From Prionace glauca (lineage: Eukaryota > Chordata > Chondrichthyes > Carcharhiniformes > Carcharhinidae), in NCBI GenBank assembly GCA_037974335.1, contig CM075760.1, forward strand, positions 21,861,291 to 21,925,290: a DNA stretch of 64,000 nucleotides. The letters run 5' to 3'. The notes beneath the pieces were generated by a model. The model was not told the origin of the DNA and searched no databases. It saw only the letters and a list, made by a program, of their open reading frames with translations. Shown piece by piece: positions 10,856 to 22,812 of this stretch; the first letter of the stretch is position 1, and each line of letters starts with the position of its first letter. The position numbers were made by a program, and so were the translations under genes.

Positions 10856-11207
10856 GATGTTTGAAGAGGAGGATTTACAGATAGGAGAAAAGAAAATTTT
10901 TAAGATCTTCAGAGTGACACAATTCATCAGGACTTGAATATCATTGGCTGTTTAATGTGGAAGGAAAAATGCTTTTCTGTTCTAACATCGGTGTGACTGG
11001 AAAAGCACCAAGACACTCGCGCGCACACACACACTCCCCCGAGTGGGAGTGTTCCAGTGAACTGACGGTGGAAAGCGCTTTAACCAGTTACACAGCCTGA
11101 AAAAAAATCACACCATTCACAGCGAGGAGAAACTGTACATGTGTTCTATGTGCGGTCGAGGCTTCAACTGATCATCCAACCTGGAGAGAGACAATGACAC
11201 TGGCACC
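10856..11207 (+). other. 5' part of last exon of zinc-finger gene B, with degenerate fingers
   Basis: An acceptor 'ctgtttccacag' ends at 10855. The exon opens with 'gaggaggatttacag', which recurs at 14.75 and 18.68 kb and so marks the gene family. From 10990 the frame of the main fingers reads CDWKST, then FQ-stop, then TDGGKRFNQLHSLKK, a second finger MCSMCGRGFN-stop-SSNLER, then ATG at 11208. Both interruptions are TGA. Confidence 0.6.
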
Positions 11208-11714
11208 ATGGAGAAAGCATGGATATGTGGGGACTGTGGGAAGGGATTCAAATACCAATCTCGGCTGGAATATCACCGACACACTCACACTGGGGAGAGA
11301 CCCTTCCTCTGCTCCATGTGTGGGAAGGGATTCACTCGGTCATCCGACCTTCTGAGACACCAAACCACTCACAGTGAGGAAAGACCATTCACCTGCTCCA
11401 CATGTGAAAAGGCATTTATTCAATCATCCGATCTTAGGATACACCGGCGAGTTCACACTGGAGAGAGGCCATTCATCTGCTCTGACTGTGGGAAGAGATT
11501 CAGTCAGTCAGCTCACCTGCTGGCACACCAGCGAGTTCACACTGGGGAAAAGCCGTTCACCTGCTCTGAGTGTGGGAAAGCATTCATCCATTCATCCCAC
11601 CTTCTGAGACACCAGCGAGTTCACACTGGGGAGAAGTTGTTTAACTGCTCCAAGTGTGGGAAGGGATTCACTCAGTCATCCCACCTGGTGAGACACCAGC
11701 AGGTTCACAAATGA
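11208..11714 (+). CDS. C2H2 zinc-finger protein B, six fingers
   Basis: The 168-residue frame starts [14 protein letters not shown] and has six complete C2H2 fingers with TGERPF/TGEKPF linkers, ending RHQQVHK. Length and layout equal gene A (6270-6776, opposite strand), and the two share a decayed upstream block, so they are duplicates. It is probably a nuclear DNA-binding protein of unknown target. The 3' flank (11880-11985) is shared with the zinc-finger pseudogene at 14.9 kb. The ATG is chosen as the first after two in-frame TGA codons. The frame is fully open, so it may be functional. Confidence 0.8.
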   Translation: MEKAWICGDCGKGFKYQSRLEYHRHTHTGERPFLCSMCGKGFTRSSDLLRHQTTHSEERPFTCSTCEKAFIQSSDLRIHRRVHTGERPFICSDCGKRFSQSAHLLAHQRVHTGEKPFTCSECGKAFIHSSHLLRHQRVHTGEKLFNCSKCGKGFTQSSHLVRHQQVHK

Positions 11715-12170
11715 CTGCAGGGATTAGATTCTGCTGTTAATCACATCCAGAACTGAACCATGTTCATTCTGACAGTTGGCATTCCCTTCTGCTGAAAATA
11801 ATTGAAGTTTTATATTCTGATTATATATCCAGTAAATCAGCTTGTTTTGAATTTATTGTTTTAGATTTTTATCTTTCCCACCTGAGTGTTTAATATCACC
11901 TGTCTGGGGCTCAAATAGGACAATCTGGGGAGGATCATACGGCAGGAACAGAACTTCAGCCTGGACACAGTCTGGGAACACGGTGACTGTCCACACTTTG
12001 TTCCTGTTGGATAAAATTAAACACAGCATTTATTCTCCATCCAGTTATCTGACCTTTTCTGTTGTACAGATTACACTGATCTCCCTGGTAACAAATATTA
12101 TGCTTCATTCCCTCATTTCCAATTAGTTATTATAAAATCTGTTTCTTCCAATCTGTCTGGAACATCAGTA
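11715..12170 (+). other. 3' flank of zinc-finger gene B
   Basis: Non-coding. The segment 11878-11985, starting 'cccacctgagtgtttaatatc' and running to 'cagcctggacacagtc', recurs at 16020-16115 after pseudogene C, showing that the genes were duplicated together with their 3' ends. Confidence 0.6.
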
Positions 12171-12174
12171 GAAC

Positions 12175-14527
12175 ATCAGGGTAGAATTAGGGACCTTGCG
12201 GTGAAGGATCCTCTTGGGGAGAGTGATCATTGTATGGTGGAGTTTCTGGTGCAGATGGAGGAGGAGAAAGTGGGTTCCCGGACACGCGTCCTTTGTTTGA
12301 ATAGAGGGGAGTACATAAGAACATAAGAAATAGGTACGGTAGGATGAGAGAAGAATTGGTGAATGTGGACTGGGGGAGCGCGTTGGAAGGTAGGTCTGTT
12401 GAGGAGCAGTGGAGGATCTTTAAGGAGATCTTTCTTGGTGCTCAGCAGAAATTTATTCCGATGGTCAAAAAGGATAGTAGAAGGAGAGGTAATAAGCCGT
12501 GAATAACGAAGGAGGTGAAGGAAAGTGTTAAACTAAAAGTGGAGGAATTTAGAGTAGCTAAGAGCAGTGGGCGAGAAGAGGATTGGGAGAGGTTTAAACG
12601 TCAACAAAGATTGACAAAGAAGTTGATAAAGAAGGATAGGAGAAACTATGAAGCTGGGCTAGCGCTTAATATAAAGAAGGATAGCAAGAGTTTTTATAAA
12701 TATATAAAAAGGAAGAGGCTGGCTAGGGTGAATGTTGGTCCTTTAGAGGATGAGAAAGGGGACCTAGTGGTATGGGATGGGGATATGGCTAAGGTCTTGA
12801 ATAACTTTTTTGTTTCTGTCTTCACGGAGGAGGACGTGAATAATTTGCCGGGTGTTAGCGATGGAAAGATGGTAGGACTGGAGGGTCTTAATGACATTAT
12901 TGTTACTAGAGAGGCGGTGCTCGATAGACTGGAGGGGCTGATTGTGGACAAGTCCCCAGGACCGGATGGAATGCATCCGAGGGTTCTGAAAGAAATGGCG
13001 GAGGTGATAGTGGATGCCTTGGTGGTTATTTTCCAGACGTCGCAGGATTCCAGGGAAGTGCCGGATGATTGGAAAACGGCTAAGTTACGCCGTTGTTTAA
13101 GAAGGTTGCCAGGCAAAGGCGGGGAATTATAGGCCGGTTAGTTTAACGTCTATGGTAGGTAAAATGTTAGAATCTGTCATTAAGGAGGAAATTGCGAGGC
13201 ATCTTGAAGGGAATTGCTTGATAGAGCAGACGCAGCACGGTTTCATTAAGGGGAAGTCGTGTCTGACAAATTTACTGGAGTTCTATGAGGATGTGTCTAG
13301 GGCGGTGGATAGAGGAGAGTCGGTGGATGTGATCTTTCTAGATTTTCAGAAGGCGTTTGACAAAGTACCTCACAAGAGGTTATTGCAGAAGGTCGAGGGA
13401 CATGGAGTTGGGGGTTGGGTGTTAGCATGGATAGAGGATTGGTTGTCAAATAGGAGACAGAGAGTGGGGATCAACGGGTGCTATTTGGATTGGCGGATGG
13501 TGACTAGTGGAGTGCCCCAGGGGTCGGTGCTGGGGCCTCAGCTTTTTACCATTTATATAGATGATCTGGAGGAGGGAACCGAGTGTAGGGTGTCGAAATT
13601 TGCTGATGACACCAAGATTGGGGGAACGGCAAATTGTGCGGAGGGTGTGGAGAGTCTGCAGAAGGATCTAGGTAGGCTGAGCGAATGGGCAGGAAATGGC
13701 AAATGGAATTTAATGTTGGCAAGTGTGAGGTGGTCCACTTTGGTAGGAAGAATGGTAGGAAGGACTATTACTCACGGGGCGAAAAACTGCAGCAGGCGAC
13801 GGTGCAGAGGGACCTCGGGGTCCTTGTGCATGAGTCGCAAAAACCCAGCTTGCAGGTGCAGCAGGTGGTCAGGAAGGCGAATGGGATGCTGGCCTTCATA
13901 GTGAGGGGGATTGAATATTAAAGTGGGGAGGTCTTGCTGCAGCTGTATAGGGCATTGGTGAGGCCGCAGCTGGAGTACTGTGTGCAGTTTTGGGCGCCGC
14001 ACCTGCGCAAAGATATTTTGGTCTTGAAGGGAGTGCAGAGGAGGTTTACTAGGCTGATACCGGAGTTGAAGGGGTTGAGCTATGAGGAGAGGCTGAATAA
14101 ACTGGGCTTGTACTCGTTGGAGTTTAGAAGAATGAGGGGAGATCTCATTGAGACGTATAAGATGATGAATGGGATGGATAGGATAGAGGTGGAGAGACTC
14201 TTCCCGCTTAAAAAAGACAGTAGGATTAGGGGGCACAGCCTCAAGATAAAAGGGGGGCGGTTTAGAACGGAGTTGAGGAGGAACTTCTTCACTCAAAGGG
14301 TGGTGAATCTCTGGAATTCTCTGCCCGTTGAAGTGGTGGAGGCTGCCTCCCTAAATATTTTTAAGACGCGGGTTGATGGGTTTTTGATAAGAGAGGGGAT
14401 TAAGGGTTATGGGGAGAAGGCGGGAATGTGGAACTGAGCCACGACAGATCAGCCATGATCTTATTGAATGGCGGGGCAGGCTCGAAGGGCTAGATGGCCT
14501 ACTCCTGCTCCTATTTCTTATGTTATG
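12175..14527 (+). mobile_element. CR1-like LINE, family A, 5'-truncated ORF2
   Basis: The longest LINE copy here. It opens in the endonuclease C-terminus (ESDHCMVEF-like, about 12215), then the RT: DKSPGPDGMHPRVL (about 12950), [13 protein letters not shown] (about 13345), [11 protein letters not shown] (about 13505) and [10 protein letters not shown] (about 13600). The C-terminal domain is [12 protein letters not shown] to RVVNLWNSLPVE. The 3' tail reaches 'ctcctatttcttatgttatg' at 14527. Three open blocks (12515-13132, 13152-13901, 13934-14437) are separated by frameshifts and one stop, so it is recent but dead. ORF1 is absent. Confidence 0.92.
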
Positions 14528-14709
14528 TTCAGGTGGACATTCCCAAGTGGAATTGAGACAGAGGTGAGATCACCCATGATCAGATTGAATGGTGGAGCTG
14601 GCTTGAGGGGCTGAATTACTGACCCCTGCTCCTGGCTCTTATGTTTTTCAGTTAATGATCGTCACTGTGCCCATGAGGGAATGTTGTGAGTTTCTAGCCT
14701 GGACTCACT

Positions 14710-15595
<886 letters not shown>

Positions 15596-16160
15596 TTGCT
15601 GTAAATCACATGCAGGACTGAACCATTCTCATTGGCACTTGTTTCTGCTGATGTTAATAAGCCCTAGCACAGTTGTAGAGTTTATATTGTGGGTTAAAAG
15701 TCAAATAAACCAGCGATGTGGGAGATATGGTTTGATGAATGTTTATAATTTCTCTAACGTAGGTTAGTTTTGAAGGGCTCCCCCCCTTCACTGTGTCCTC
15801 CATCGTCACCTCAACACAAGTCTGAGGACTCATGAAACTTCTTTGTCACTTAGTCAGGGATTCTGCTGTAAATACTGCTGTTAATTACATCCAGGACTGA
15901 ACCATATTCATTCTGACAGTTGGAATTTGTTCCTCTGATATTAATAATCCCTATAACTGGAACAGAGACTGTCAAGTAACTGAGCTTTGTTTAAAGTTGT
16001 TGTGTATTTTTGTCTTTCCCACCTGAATGTTTGACATTACCTGGTTGGAACTCAGAAAGGGCATCGAGGGGAGGATCATACGGCAGGAAGAGAACTTCAG
16101 CCTGGACACAGTCCTCCAGGGTCACACTGAGAGGGACAAACAGCACTTTGGTCTTTCCAT
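15596..16160 (+). other. 3' flank of zinc-finger pseudogene C
   Basis: Two tandem versions of the family 3' flank are visible: 'cacatgcaggactgaaccattctcattgg' near 15607 and 'tacatccaggactgaaccatattcattctg' near 15887. The second is followed by the block shared with gene B (16020-16115). This suggests unequal exchange between two gene copies. Confidence 0.45.
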
Positions 16161-16164
16161 CAGA

Positions 16165-16392
16165 CCATAAGATATAGGAGTAGGATTAGGCCACTCGGCC
16201 CATTGAGTCTGCTCCGCCATTCAATCATGGCTGATACTTTTCTAATCCCCATTCTCCTGGCTTTTCCCCATAACCCCTGATCCTCTTATTAATCAACCTA
16301 TCCATCTCTGTCTTAAAGGCACTAAATTACGTGGCACCCAAAGCCTTCTACGGCAAAGAGATCCATAGGTCCACCATTCTCTGGCTGAAGAA
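16165..16392 (-). mobile_element. LINE 3' end fragment
   Basis: The reverse complement carries the ORF2 C-terminus and 3' tail, ending in a 'ctcctatatcttatggt' type sequence at 16165-16180. Confidence 0.7.
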
Positions 16393-16480
16393 ATGAGGGA
16401 CATGGACAGGGAGCAGCTGTTCCCCCTAGTTAAACAGTCAGTTATGAGCGGACACAAGATAAGAGCACAGTCAAGCTGGG
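16383..16480 (+). mobile_element. LINE C-terminal fragment
   Basis: The segment 'gggacatggacagggagcag' onward is closely related to the reverse complement of 17140-17225, so both belong to one LINE subfamily. Confidence 0.55.
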
Positions 16481-16600
16481 GGGAACCATGGAAATGTGGA
16501 GACTGTAGGAAGGGATTAATTTGTTCATCCTCCCCCTCCCTCCTGAAACACAAGTGGGCCCACACCCCACTTTATCTCATCTCTTTTCATTGACAGCAAA
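16480..16600 (+). pseudogene. Isolated zinc-finger fragment
   Basis: Encodes PWKCGDCRKGLICSS and a KHKWAHT-like end, matching finger 2 of pseudogene C (same ICSS and KWAHT features) and lacking a required Cys/Phe. It is a duplicated scrap of pseudogene C. Confidence 0.6.
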
Positions 16601-16861
16601 CACCCCTGTGGGTTAATCCTGAGGTGTATGAGAAATGTGTCGCAGCTGCTCTCTTCTGTGACTCTGAGGTTCTAGACATGGAACAGAAACTCCTTTACAA
16701 TGTGTTTAGAGTCAGGGTGAACAACAGTGAATAATGGAAACTGGCTGTCAAATCAGATTGGTGTAAAACTGGGATCTGTTCCTGACTGAGTAAAATGGCA
16801 GGTTTAGGTTTTAAAATGTTAATATAACATTTCTGAATCTACCAAATGTAAGGTAATGGTA

Positions 16862-17228
16862 ACAGAATCACAGATTACTATAATGCAGAAGAGGTCCTTT
16901 GGCCTATCAAGTCTGCACTAATGCGTGAAAGGCCCTGACCTGCTCACCCAATCCCACTTGCCAGCACTTGGCCCGTGTTATGAATGTTCTGGCGTGCCAA
17001 GTATTCATCCAGGTTCTTTTGGAAGGAATATGAGGCATCCTGCCTCCACCACCCTCCCAGGCAGTGGATTCCAGACCGTCACCACCCCCTGGGTAAAGTT
17101 TTTCCTCAAATCTTCCAACCCCTCCACTTTTATCTTGTGTCCCCATGTAACTGACTGTTCATCTAAGGGGAACAGCTGCTCCCTATGCGCCCTGTCCATG
17201 CCCTTCATAATTTTGAACACATCAAGTT
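16862..17228 (-). mobile_element. LINE 3' end fragment
   Basis: The reverse complement encodes the C-terminal FKIMKGMDRAHREQLFPL region, then GVVTVWNPLPGRVVEAG, and ends in a 3' tail at 16862-16900. Confidence 0.75.
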
Positions 17229-17435
17229 ACATTTCTATATAGAATCTTGAACCATTTCTCACCTTCCATTGACTTCAGTGTGATGGAAGCTGACTGTTGA
17301 AATGTCAACATATAAAATATATTTACAAATGATTGGACAGTTCCTTACATTTGGGATCATTCTTTGTTTTGTGCACTTGAGGTGTTAGATAAGACTTTCT
17401 CATGTGACTATCCAGCAGGACTATTAGTTTTAAAG

Positions 17436-17722
17436 TTGTTTTTTATTAGTGTCACAAGTAGGCTTACATTAGCACTACGATGAAGTTACTGTGAAAATTA
17501 ACTAGCTGCCACACTCTGGCACCTATTCAGGTACACTGAAGGAGAATTTAGCATAACCAATGCACCTAACCAGCACAAGGAAACCAGAGCATCCAGAGGA
17601 AACCCACAGAGGTATGGGGAGAACGTGCAGACTCTACACAGATAGTGACCTAAGCCAAGAATGGAACCCAGGTCCCTGGTGCTGTGAGCAGCAGTACTAA
17701 CTACTGTGCCACCGTGCCATCC
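17436..17722 (-). mobile_element. tRNA-derived SINE, HE1/V-SINE type
   Basis: Near full length on the minus strand: head at 17700-17722, 3' end 'cctacttgtgacactaataa' in reverse at 17445. Confidence 0.85.
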
Positions 17723-18194
17723 AAAATCATTTGTGAAACACAAATCACTCTGATTTTAAGACTCCCTGGTGCAATAAACTGATCAAGCTCTTCCCAGCTC
17801 ACATCATTTCACACCCGCCTCTGTTAGATTTTAATGTGGTTGTCCACTGTAGAAAACTTGCACCTTTTAGCCACTTTGAATTCATACATCCCCTTCTCCC
17901 TCCCCTGCCACCCAAAGAGACTGTCTTTGAATTCACTCGTTTCTGACTTCTCTCTAACCTGTCCTAAATCTGCTGTCGGTTCATTTATTGAAACCAGGGA
18001 CTCTCTTCCTTGTTTTAACCTGTCTGCACGGTTATTCCTTTATTTTAGTTCTTGAATTGTTTGTGAATTGTTTCATGTTCCCACATCTCAGTGACAAATG
18101 TTGGTCTGTTTGTTCCACATCCACTGGGCTCCATCTGTTTAAAGTTACAAACAGAAAGGCCCAGTTTTTCTCCTGGAGTTTGACACAAAGCAGC

Positions 18195-18600
18195 TGTCAC
18201 AATGATGCAGAGTTTCAGCCAATGAGGGAGATCCGGGCTCAGCCCCGCCTCTCATTCACTCTGATTGGTTGGAGGACCAGACACGCGACCTCGGGCCTCC
18301 AGCCCCGCCCCCTCTTCCTATTGGTCGGGAGCTGCCGTCAATCACAGCATGGGGAACATGCGCAGTGTGGATGAGCTTTGGCCGATTCGCAGACGGTGAG
18401 TTTGCGGCGTGGCCGGAGAGATGGAGCTGGTGGGTGGATGGGGAAGCTTCATAGGCACCCGTAATGGCTCTGCAAGCAGCATAGGGTGCTAAGGGTCACC
18501 GCATTTGTATCTCTGAGGCAGTAGCTGCTCCGCGCCGGTTTCTCGGTAACAGACCTGGGTTCGGGCAGCGGTGCGCATGCGCGGTGTTCCCTGCCAGCAG
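18195..18600 (+). promoter_or_regulatory. CpG-rich promoter and first exon of zinc-finger gene D
   Basis: Two CCAAT boxes in reverse orientation (ctgattggtt 18261-18270; cctattggtc 18317-18326) flank a GC box (gccccgcccc, 18302-18311). A splice donor follows 'gattcgcagacg' at 18395 (gtgagt). A canonical NRF1 palindrome (gtgcgcatgcgc) is at 18571-18582. There is no TATA box, as expected for broadly expressed zinc-finger genes. The family 5' block follows at 18650-18785, with acceptors at 18667 and 18783. Confidence 0.65.
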
Positions 18601-18929
18601 GAGGAGAGAATGTTGAGCATGTCTATCCTGGACTGACAGGGATGGACTTTGGAAACTCCTTTTACAGGGAGTTAGAGGGGAGGATTTACATACAGAAAAC
18701 CCAACCCCAAGAGAAATGTTTGTCTCTTCTGACTTTCTGTCCTGGATTAACAGTGATTTTTGTTTTGTAATCTCTATTTACAGAATAAGACAATTGTAAA
18801 ATTCAAACCGAAGATCACATCATATCTGGCAGCCATTTTTTCTTTAGAATTTAAGTACCATCTGCTTTTGAATGTGAAAGGTCAAAGGTTTGTATGTTCT
18901 GTCTGTCGGGAATGATTTCAGATTTTTGA

Positions 18930-19062
18930 GCTGGCATAGTGGTTAGCAGTACTGCAACACGACGTCAGGGACTCGGGTTCGATTCCAGTCTCGGGTGATT
19001 GTGTGGAGGTTGCATGTTCTTCCCATATTTCCTCCCACAGTCTAAAGGTGTGCAGGTTAAGT
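18930..19062 (+). mobile_element. HE1-type SINE 5' fragment
   Basis: tRNA-like head with B box 'ggttcgattcc' at 18977, truncated after 'tcccacagtctaaag', where LINE sequence begins. Confidence 0.7.
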
Positions 19063-19064
19063 GG

Positions 19065-19345
19065 GTGGTCAATAACTGGTGTGAAGATCATTCCAGAAAC
19101 TGTAGGTCAGTCAGTTCGATCTTGGTGATAGGGAAAATTCCTGAAATAATAATTGAGGAGAAATTTAATAGTCACCTGAGTAAATGTGGGTTAATAAGGA
19201 AAGCCAGCATGGAGTTGTTAAGGGAACTAACCTGCTTATGTTTTTTGATGAGGTTACAGACACCAGTGTTGAGGATAATGCTATTAATCTGGTGAACATG
19301 GACCTCCAAAAGGCATTAAAGACATTTTCTAAAAGACATTTTCAG
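19065..19345 (+). mobile_element. Old LINE RT fragment
   Basis: Encodes NYRSVSL-like and VNKESQHGVVKGTNLL-like RT finger/palm residues of an older subfamily. It switches to family A near 19345 inside the same RT motif ([13 protein letters not shown]), so the two pieces are aligned end to end. Confidence 0.6.
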
Positions 19346-20545
19346 AAGACGTTTGACAAGGTACCTCATAAGAGGTTATTGCAGAAGGTAAGGGGGCATG
19401 GAGTTGGGAGTAGGATGTTAGTGTGGGTAGAGGATTGACTGTCAAATAGGAGGCAGAGAGTGGGGGTCAATGGGTGCTATTCGGATTGGCGGTTGGTGAT
19501 TAGTGGAGTGCCCCAGGGGTCGGTGCTGGGGCCTCAGCTATTTATCATTGATATAGATGATCTGGAGGAGGAAACCAGATCATCTATATCAATGTCGAAA
19601 TATGGTGTTGAAATTTGCTGATGACACCAAGATTGGTGGAACGGCAAATTGCGTGGAGGGTGTGGAGAGTCTGCAGAAGGATCTAGATAGGCTGGGCGAA
19701 TGGGCCAGGAACTGGCAAATGGAATTTAATGTTGGCAAATGCGAGGTGGTCCACTTTGGTAGGAATAATGGTAGAAGGACTATTACTTATGTGGCGAAAA
19801 ACTGCAGCAGGCGACGGTGCAGAGGGACCTCGGGGTCCTTGTGCATGAGTCGCAAAAACCCAGCCTGCAGGTGCAGCAGGTGGTCAGGAAGGCGAATGGG
19901 ATGCTGGCCTTCATAGCGAGGGGGATTGAATATAAAAGTAGAGAAGTCTTGCTGCAGCTGTATAGGGCATTGGTGAGGCCGCAGCTGGAGTACTGTGTGC
20001 AGTTATGGTCGCCGCACTTACGCAAGGATATTTTGGCCTTGGAGGGAGTGCAGAGGAGGTTTACTAGGCTGATGCCAGAGTTGAGGGGGTTGAGCTATGA
20101 GGAGAGGCTGAATAAACTAGGCTTGTACTCGTTAGAGTTTAGAAGAATGAGGGGAGATCTCATTGAGACATATAAGATGATGAATGGGATGGACAGGATA
20201 GAGGTGGAGAGACTCTTCCTGCTCAGAAAGGACAGTAGGACTAGGGGGCACAGCCTCAAGATAAAGGGGAGGCGGTTTAGAACGGAGTTGAGGAGGAACT
20301 TCTTCACTCAAAGGGTGGTGAATCTCTGGAATTCTCTGCCCGTTGAAGTGGTGGAGGCTGCCTCGCTAAATATTTTTAAGACGCGGGTTGATGGGTTTTT
20401 GATAAGAAAGGGGATTAAGGGTTATGGGGAGAGGGCGGGAAGGTGGAACTGAGCCACGACAGATCAGCCATGATCTTGTTGAATGGCGGGGCAGGCTCGA
20501 GGGGCTAGATGACCTACTCCTGCTCCTATTTCTTATGTTGTTATT
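19345..20545 (+). mobile_element. CR1-like LINE, family A, 3' end
   Basis: About 90% like the copy at 12.2-14.5 kb by eye. It encodes [11 protein letters not shown]-like, FADDTKIGG and the intact 211-residue C-terminal frame at 19817-20452, then the 3' tail to 'cctatttcttatgttg'. It has a TGA at 19438 and a 20-bp hairpin at 19546-19594. Confidence 0.9.
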
Positions 20546-20984
20546 AAAAAAATTCCTGTACTAAAACTTAGGAACAAAATTATGACTCGTGGAATGAAAG
20601 GGACAGTAACAACATTGACACAAAATTGTCCACGGGACAGGAAACATATGAAATACTGGTTAATGGATGTTTGGGATTTCCTCAGGAGCTGGTGTTAACA
20701 CCCTGCTCTTCCTCATATATACAAATGACCCAGACCTTGGTGTTCAGGGACAGTTTTGAAATTTGTGGAGACAGTCTTCTGTAGGCCCAGACTTTGTGGC
20801 AGGTTCCCTTTCCCCAAAGAATATTACTGAATAAGTTGTGTTTTTACAACAATCCAACAGTTTTCATTGCCACTTTTTCCCAGTGACGGACGTAAATATG
20901 ACCACATTAATTCAGCTCAGTTTCACAAACTGCCTGTGTTTTTATGAGTTCTCTCTCTCTCCTTTTTTTTCTGTTTTGAAACAG

Positions 20985-22148
20985 TTATACAAGGTTTTAG
21001 AAGAGCAGGTTTTGCAGTTGGGAAACTGAAATGAAACATCACATGAGAATCTGGTGGAGTTTTCCAATTTATTGTAACTTGAATATCATTTGATTTTGAA
21101 CATGGAAGAAGAAAATATCATTTACAATGGGGAGAAATTGTACACATGCTCTTTGTGTGGACAAGGCTTCAGCCAATCATCTGCCCTGTTGAAACACAAA
21201 TGCAGTCAATCCAGGAAGAAACCGTGGAAATGCACTGATTGTGGGAAGGGATTCAAATCCCCATCTGGCCTGGAAAGTCATTGGCTCAGTCACACTGGGG
21301 AGAAACCGTTCACCTGCTTCGAGTGTGGAAAGGGATTCACTCGTCAATCCTACCTTCTGATACATCAGCGACTTCACACTGGGGAAAGGCCGTTCACCTG
21401 TTCTGTGTGTGGGAAGGGATTCATTCAGTCATCCACCCTATTGAATCACCAGCGAGTTCACACTGAGGAGAGACCATTTAAATGCTCAGACTGTGGGAAG
21501 TGTTACAAATGTTCTGGGGAACTGATGCGCCATCAACGTGCTCACAGCAATGAGAGGCCATTCACCTGTTCCATGTGTGGGAAAGGATTTACTCAGCAAT
21601 ACAAACTGCAGACGCACCAACGAGTTCACACTGATGAGAGACCTTTTACGTGTCCAGACTGTGGAAAGCGCTTTAAAAGTTCCCAGGATTTGAAGCAGCA
21701 TCAACCTGTTCACACTGATGAGAGACCGTTCAGATGTTCTCACTGTGGGTCTGCATTCAAGCGATCGTCTCATCTCACTGTACACCAGCAAATTCACACT
21801 GGGGAGAGGCTGTTCACCAGCTCTGAGTGTGGTAAGGGATTTACTTAGTCATCCATCCTTCTCTCACACCAGTGTGTTCAAACTGGGGGGAGACCATCCA
21901 TCTGCTCTGAGTGTGGGAAGGGATTCCCTTCCTCATCCAGACTTCTGATGCACCAGCACGTTCACAGTGGGGAGAGACCGTTCACCTGCTGTGTGTGTGG
22001 GAAGGGTTTCACTCAGTCATCTAACCTGCTGACACACCAGCGAGTTCACACTGGGGAGAAGCCATTTATATGTGCTGAATGTGGGAAGGGATTTGCTTAT
22101 TTTTCTGTATTGATGAGACACCAACAACTTCACAAGCAATTACAATGA
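20985..22148 (+). pseudogene. C2H2 zinc-finger gene D, twelve fingers, one in-frame TAG
   Basis: An acceptor (gaaacag) at 20984 starts the last exon and the ATG is at 21102 ([16 protein letters not shown]). Twelve finger units follow in one frame to TGA at 22146. Fingers 2-8 and 10-12 keep all C2H2 ligands. Finger 1 lacks the last His, and finger 9 has Ser for the first Cys and Gln for the last His. A single TAG at 21846 in finger 9 replaces the usual Gln of the GFTQSS motif. Reading stays in frame on both sides, so the loss is very recent, an allele, or a base error. A truncated eight-finger protein would still be possible. The promoter is at 18.2-18.6 kb, with a LINE in the long 5' intron. 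Confidence 0.82.
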
Positions 22149-22430
22149 TTGGATTTTGCAGTCAATGACATCCAGGATTATGTTTGTTGGGGTCTGTTGG
22201 TTGATGTTAAAAAGCTCCAGCCAGTTAGTTGGGTGAATATTGTGGATAAAAGTCAAATAAATCAGTTTTATATTACCATTTTTATATTGAACAGACTGCG
22301 TTGCATCTATTTATTGTCTGTAACTCACTTTGGATCCATCTGAAGGGCTCTTCCTCTCCCCTGTCTTCTCCATCCTCACCTCCAACAACAAGTGTCAGGA
22401 GCACATGGAGCTTCTTTGTCACTAAGAGTG
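22149..22430 (+). other. 3' flank of zinc-finger gene D
   Basis: Non-coding. It has family-like 3' flank phrases ('aaagtcaaataaatcag' near 22249, shared with 15699), a possible AATAAA-type end near 22256, and 'ctgtcttctccatcctcacct' near 22360, shared with 15795. Confidence 0.5.
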
Positions 22431-22431
22431 A

Positions 22432-22812
22432 GGGGAGGTGATGGCCTTGTGGTATTAACACTAGATGCTTAATCCAGAAACTCAGCTAATGTTCTGGGGA
22501 CCCAGGTTTGAATCCTGTCAGGGCAGGTGGTGAAATTTGGATTCAGTAAAAAAAATCTGGAATTAAGAATTTACTGAAGATCGTGAAACAATTGTCGCAA
22601 AAATCCATCTGGTTCAATGATGTCCTTTGGGGAAGGAAATCTGCCATCCTTGCCTGATCTGGCCTACATGGGACTCCAGAGCCACAGCAATATGATTGAT
22701 TCTAAAATGGCCGAGCAAACCACTCAGTTGTTCAAGAAGGCAGCTCACCACCAGCTACTCAAGGGCAACTTGCAATAAATGCTGGCCATACAACAACACC
22801 CATGTGCCACAA
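22432..22812 (+). mobile_element. tRNA-derived SINE with LINE-type 3' tail
   Basis: Near full length. tRNA-like head with B box 'ggtttgaatcc' at 22506, core 'ggaattaagaatttactgaag' region, and 3' end 'caagggcaacttgcaataaatgctggcc'. The 3' end matches the tail of the LINE whose ORF2 end is at 61.85-62.12 kb. Confidence 0.75.

Noticed and set aside
21846-22148. Idea that the TTA-anticodon tRNA rescues the zinc-finger stop
   Set aside because: The stop is TAG and the TTA anticodon reads UAA, so they do not match; the tRNA is probably defective as well.
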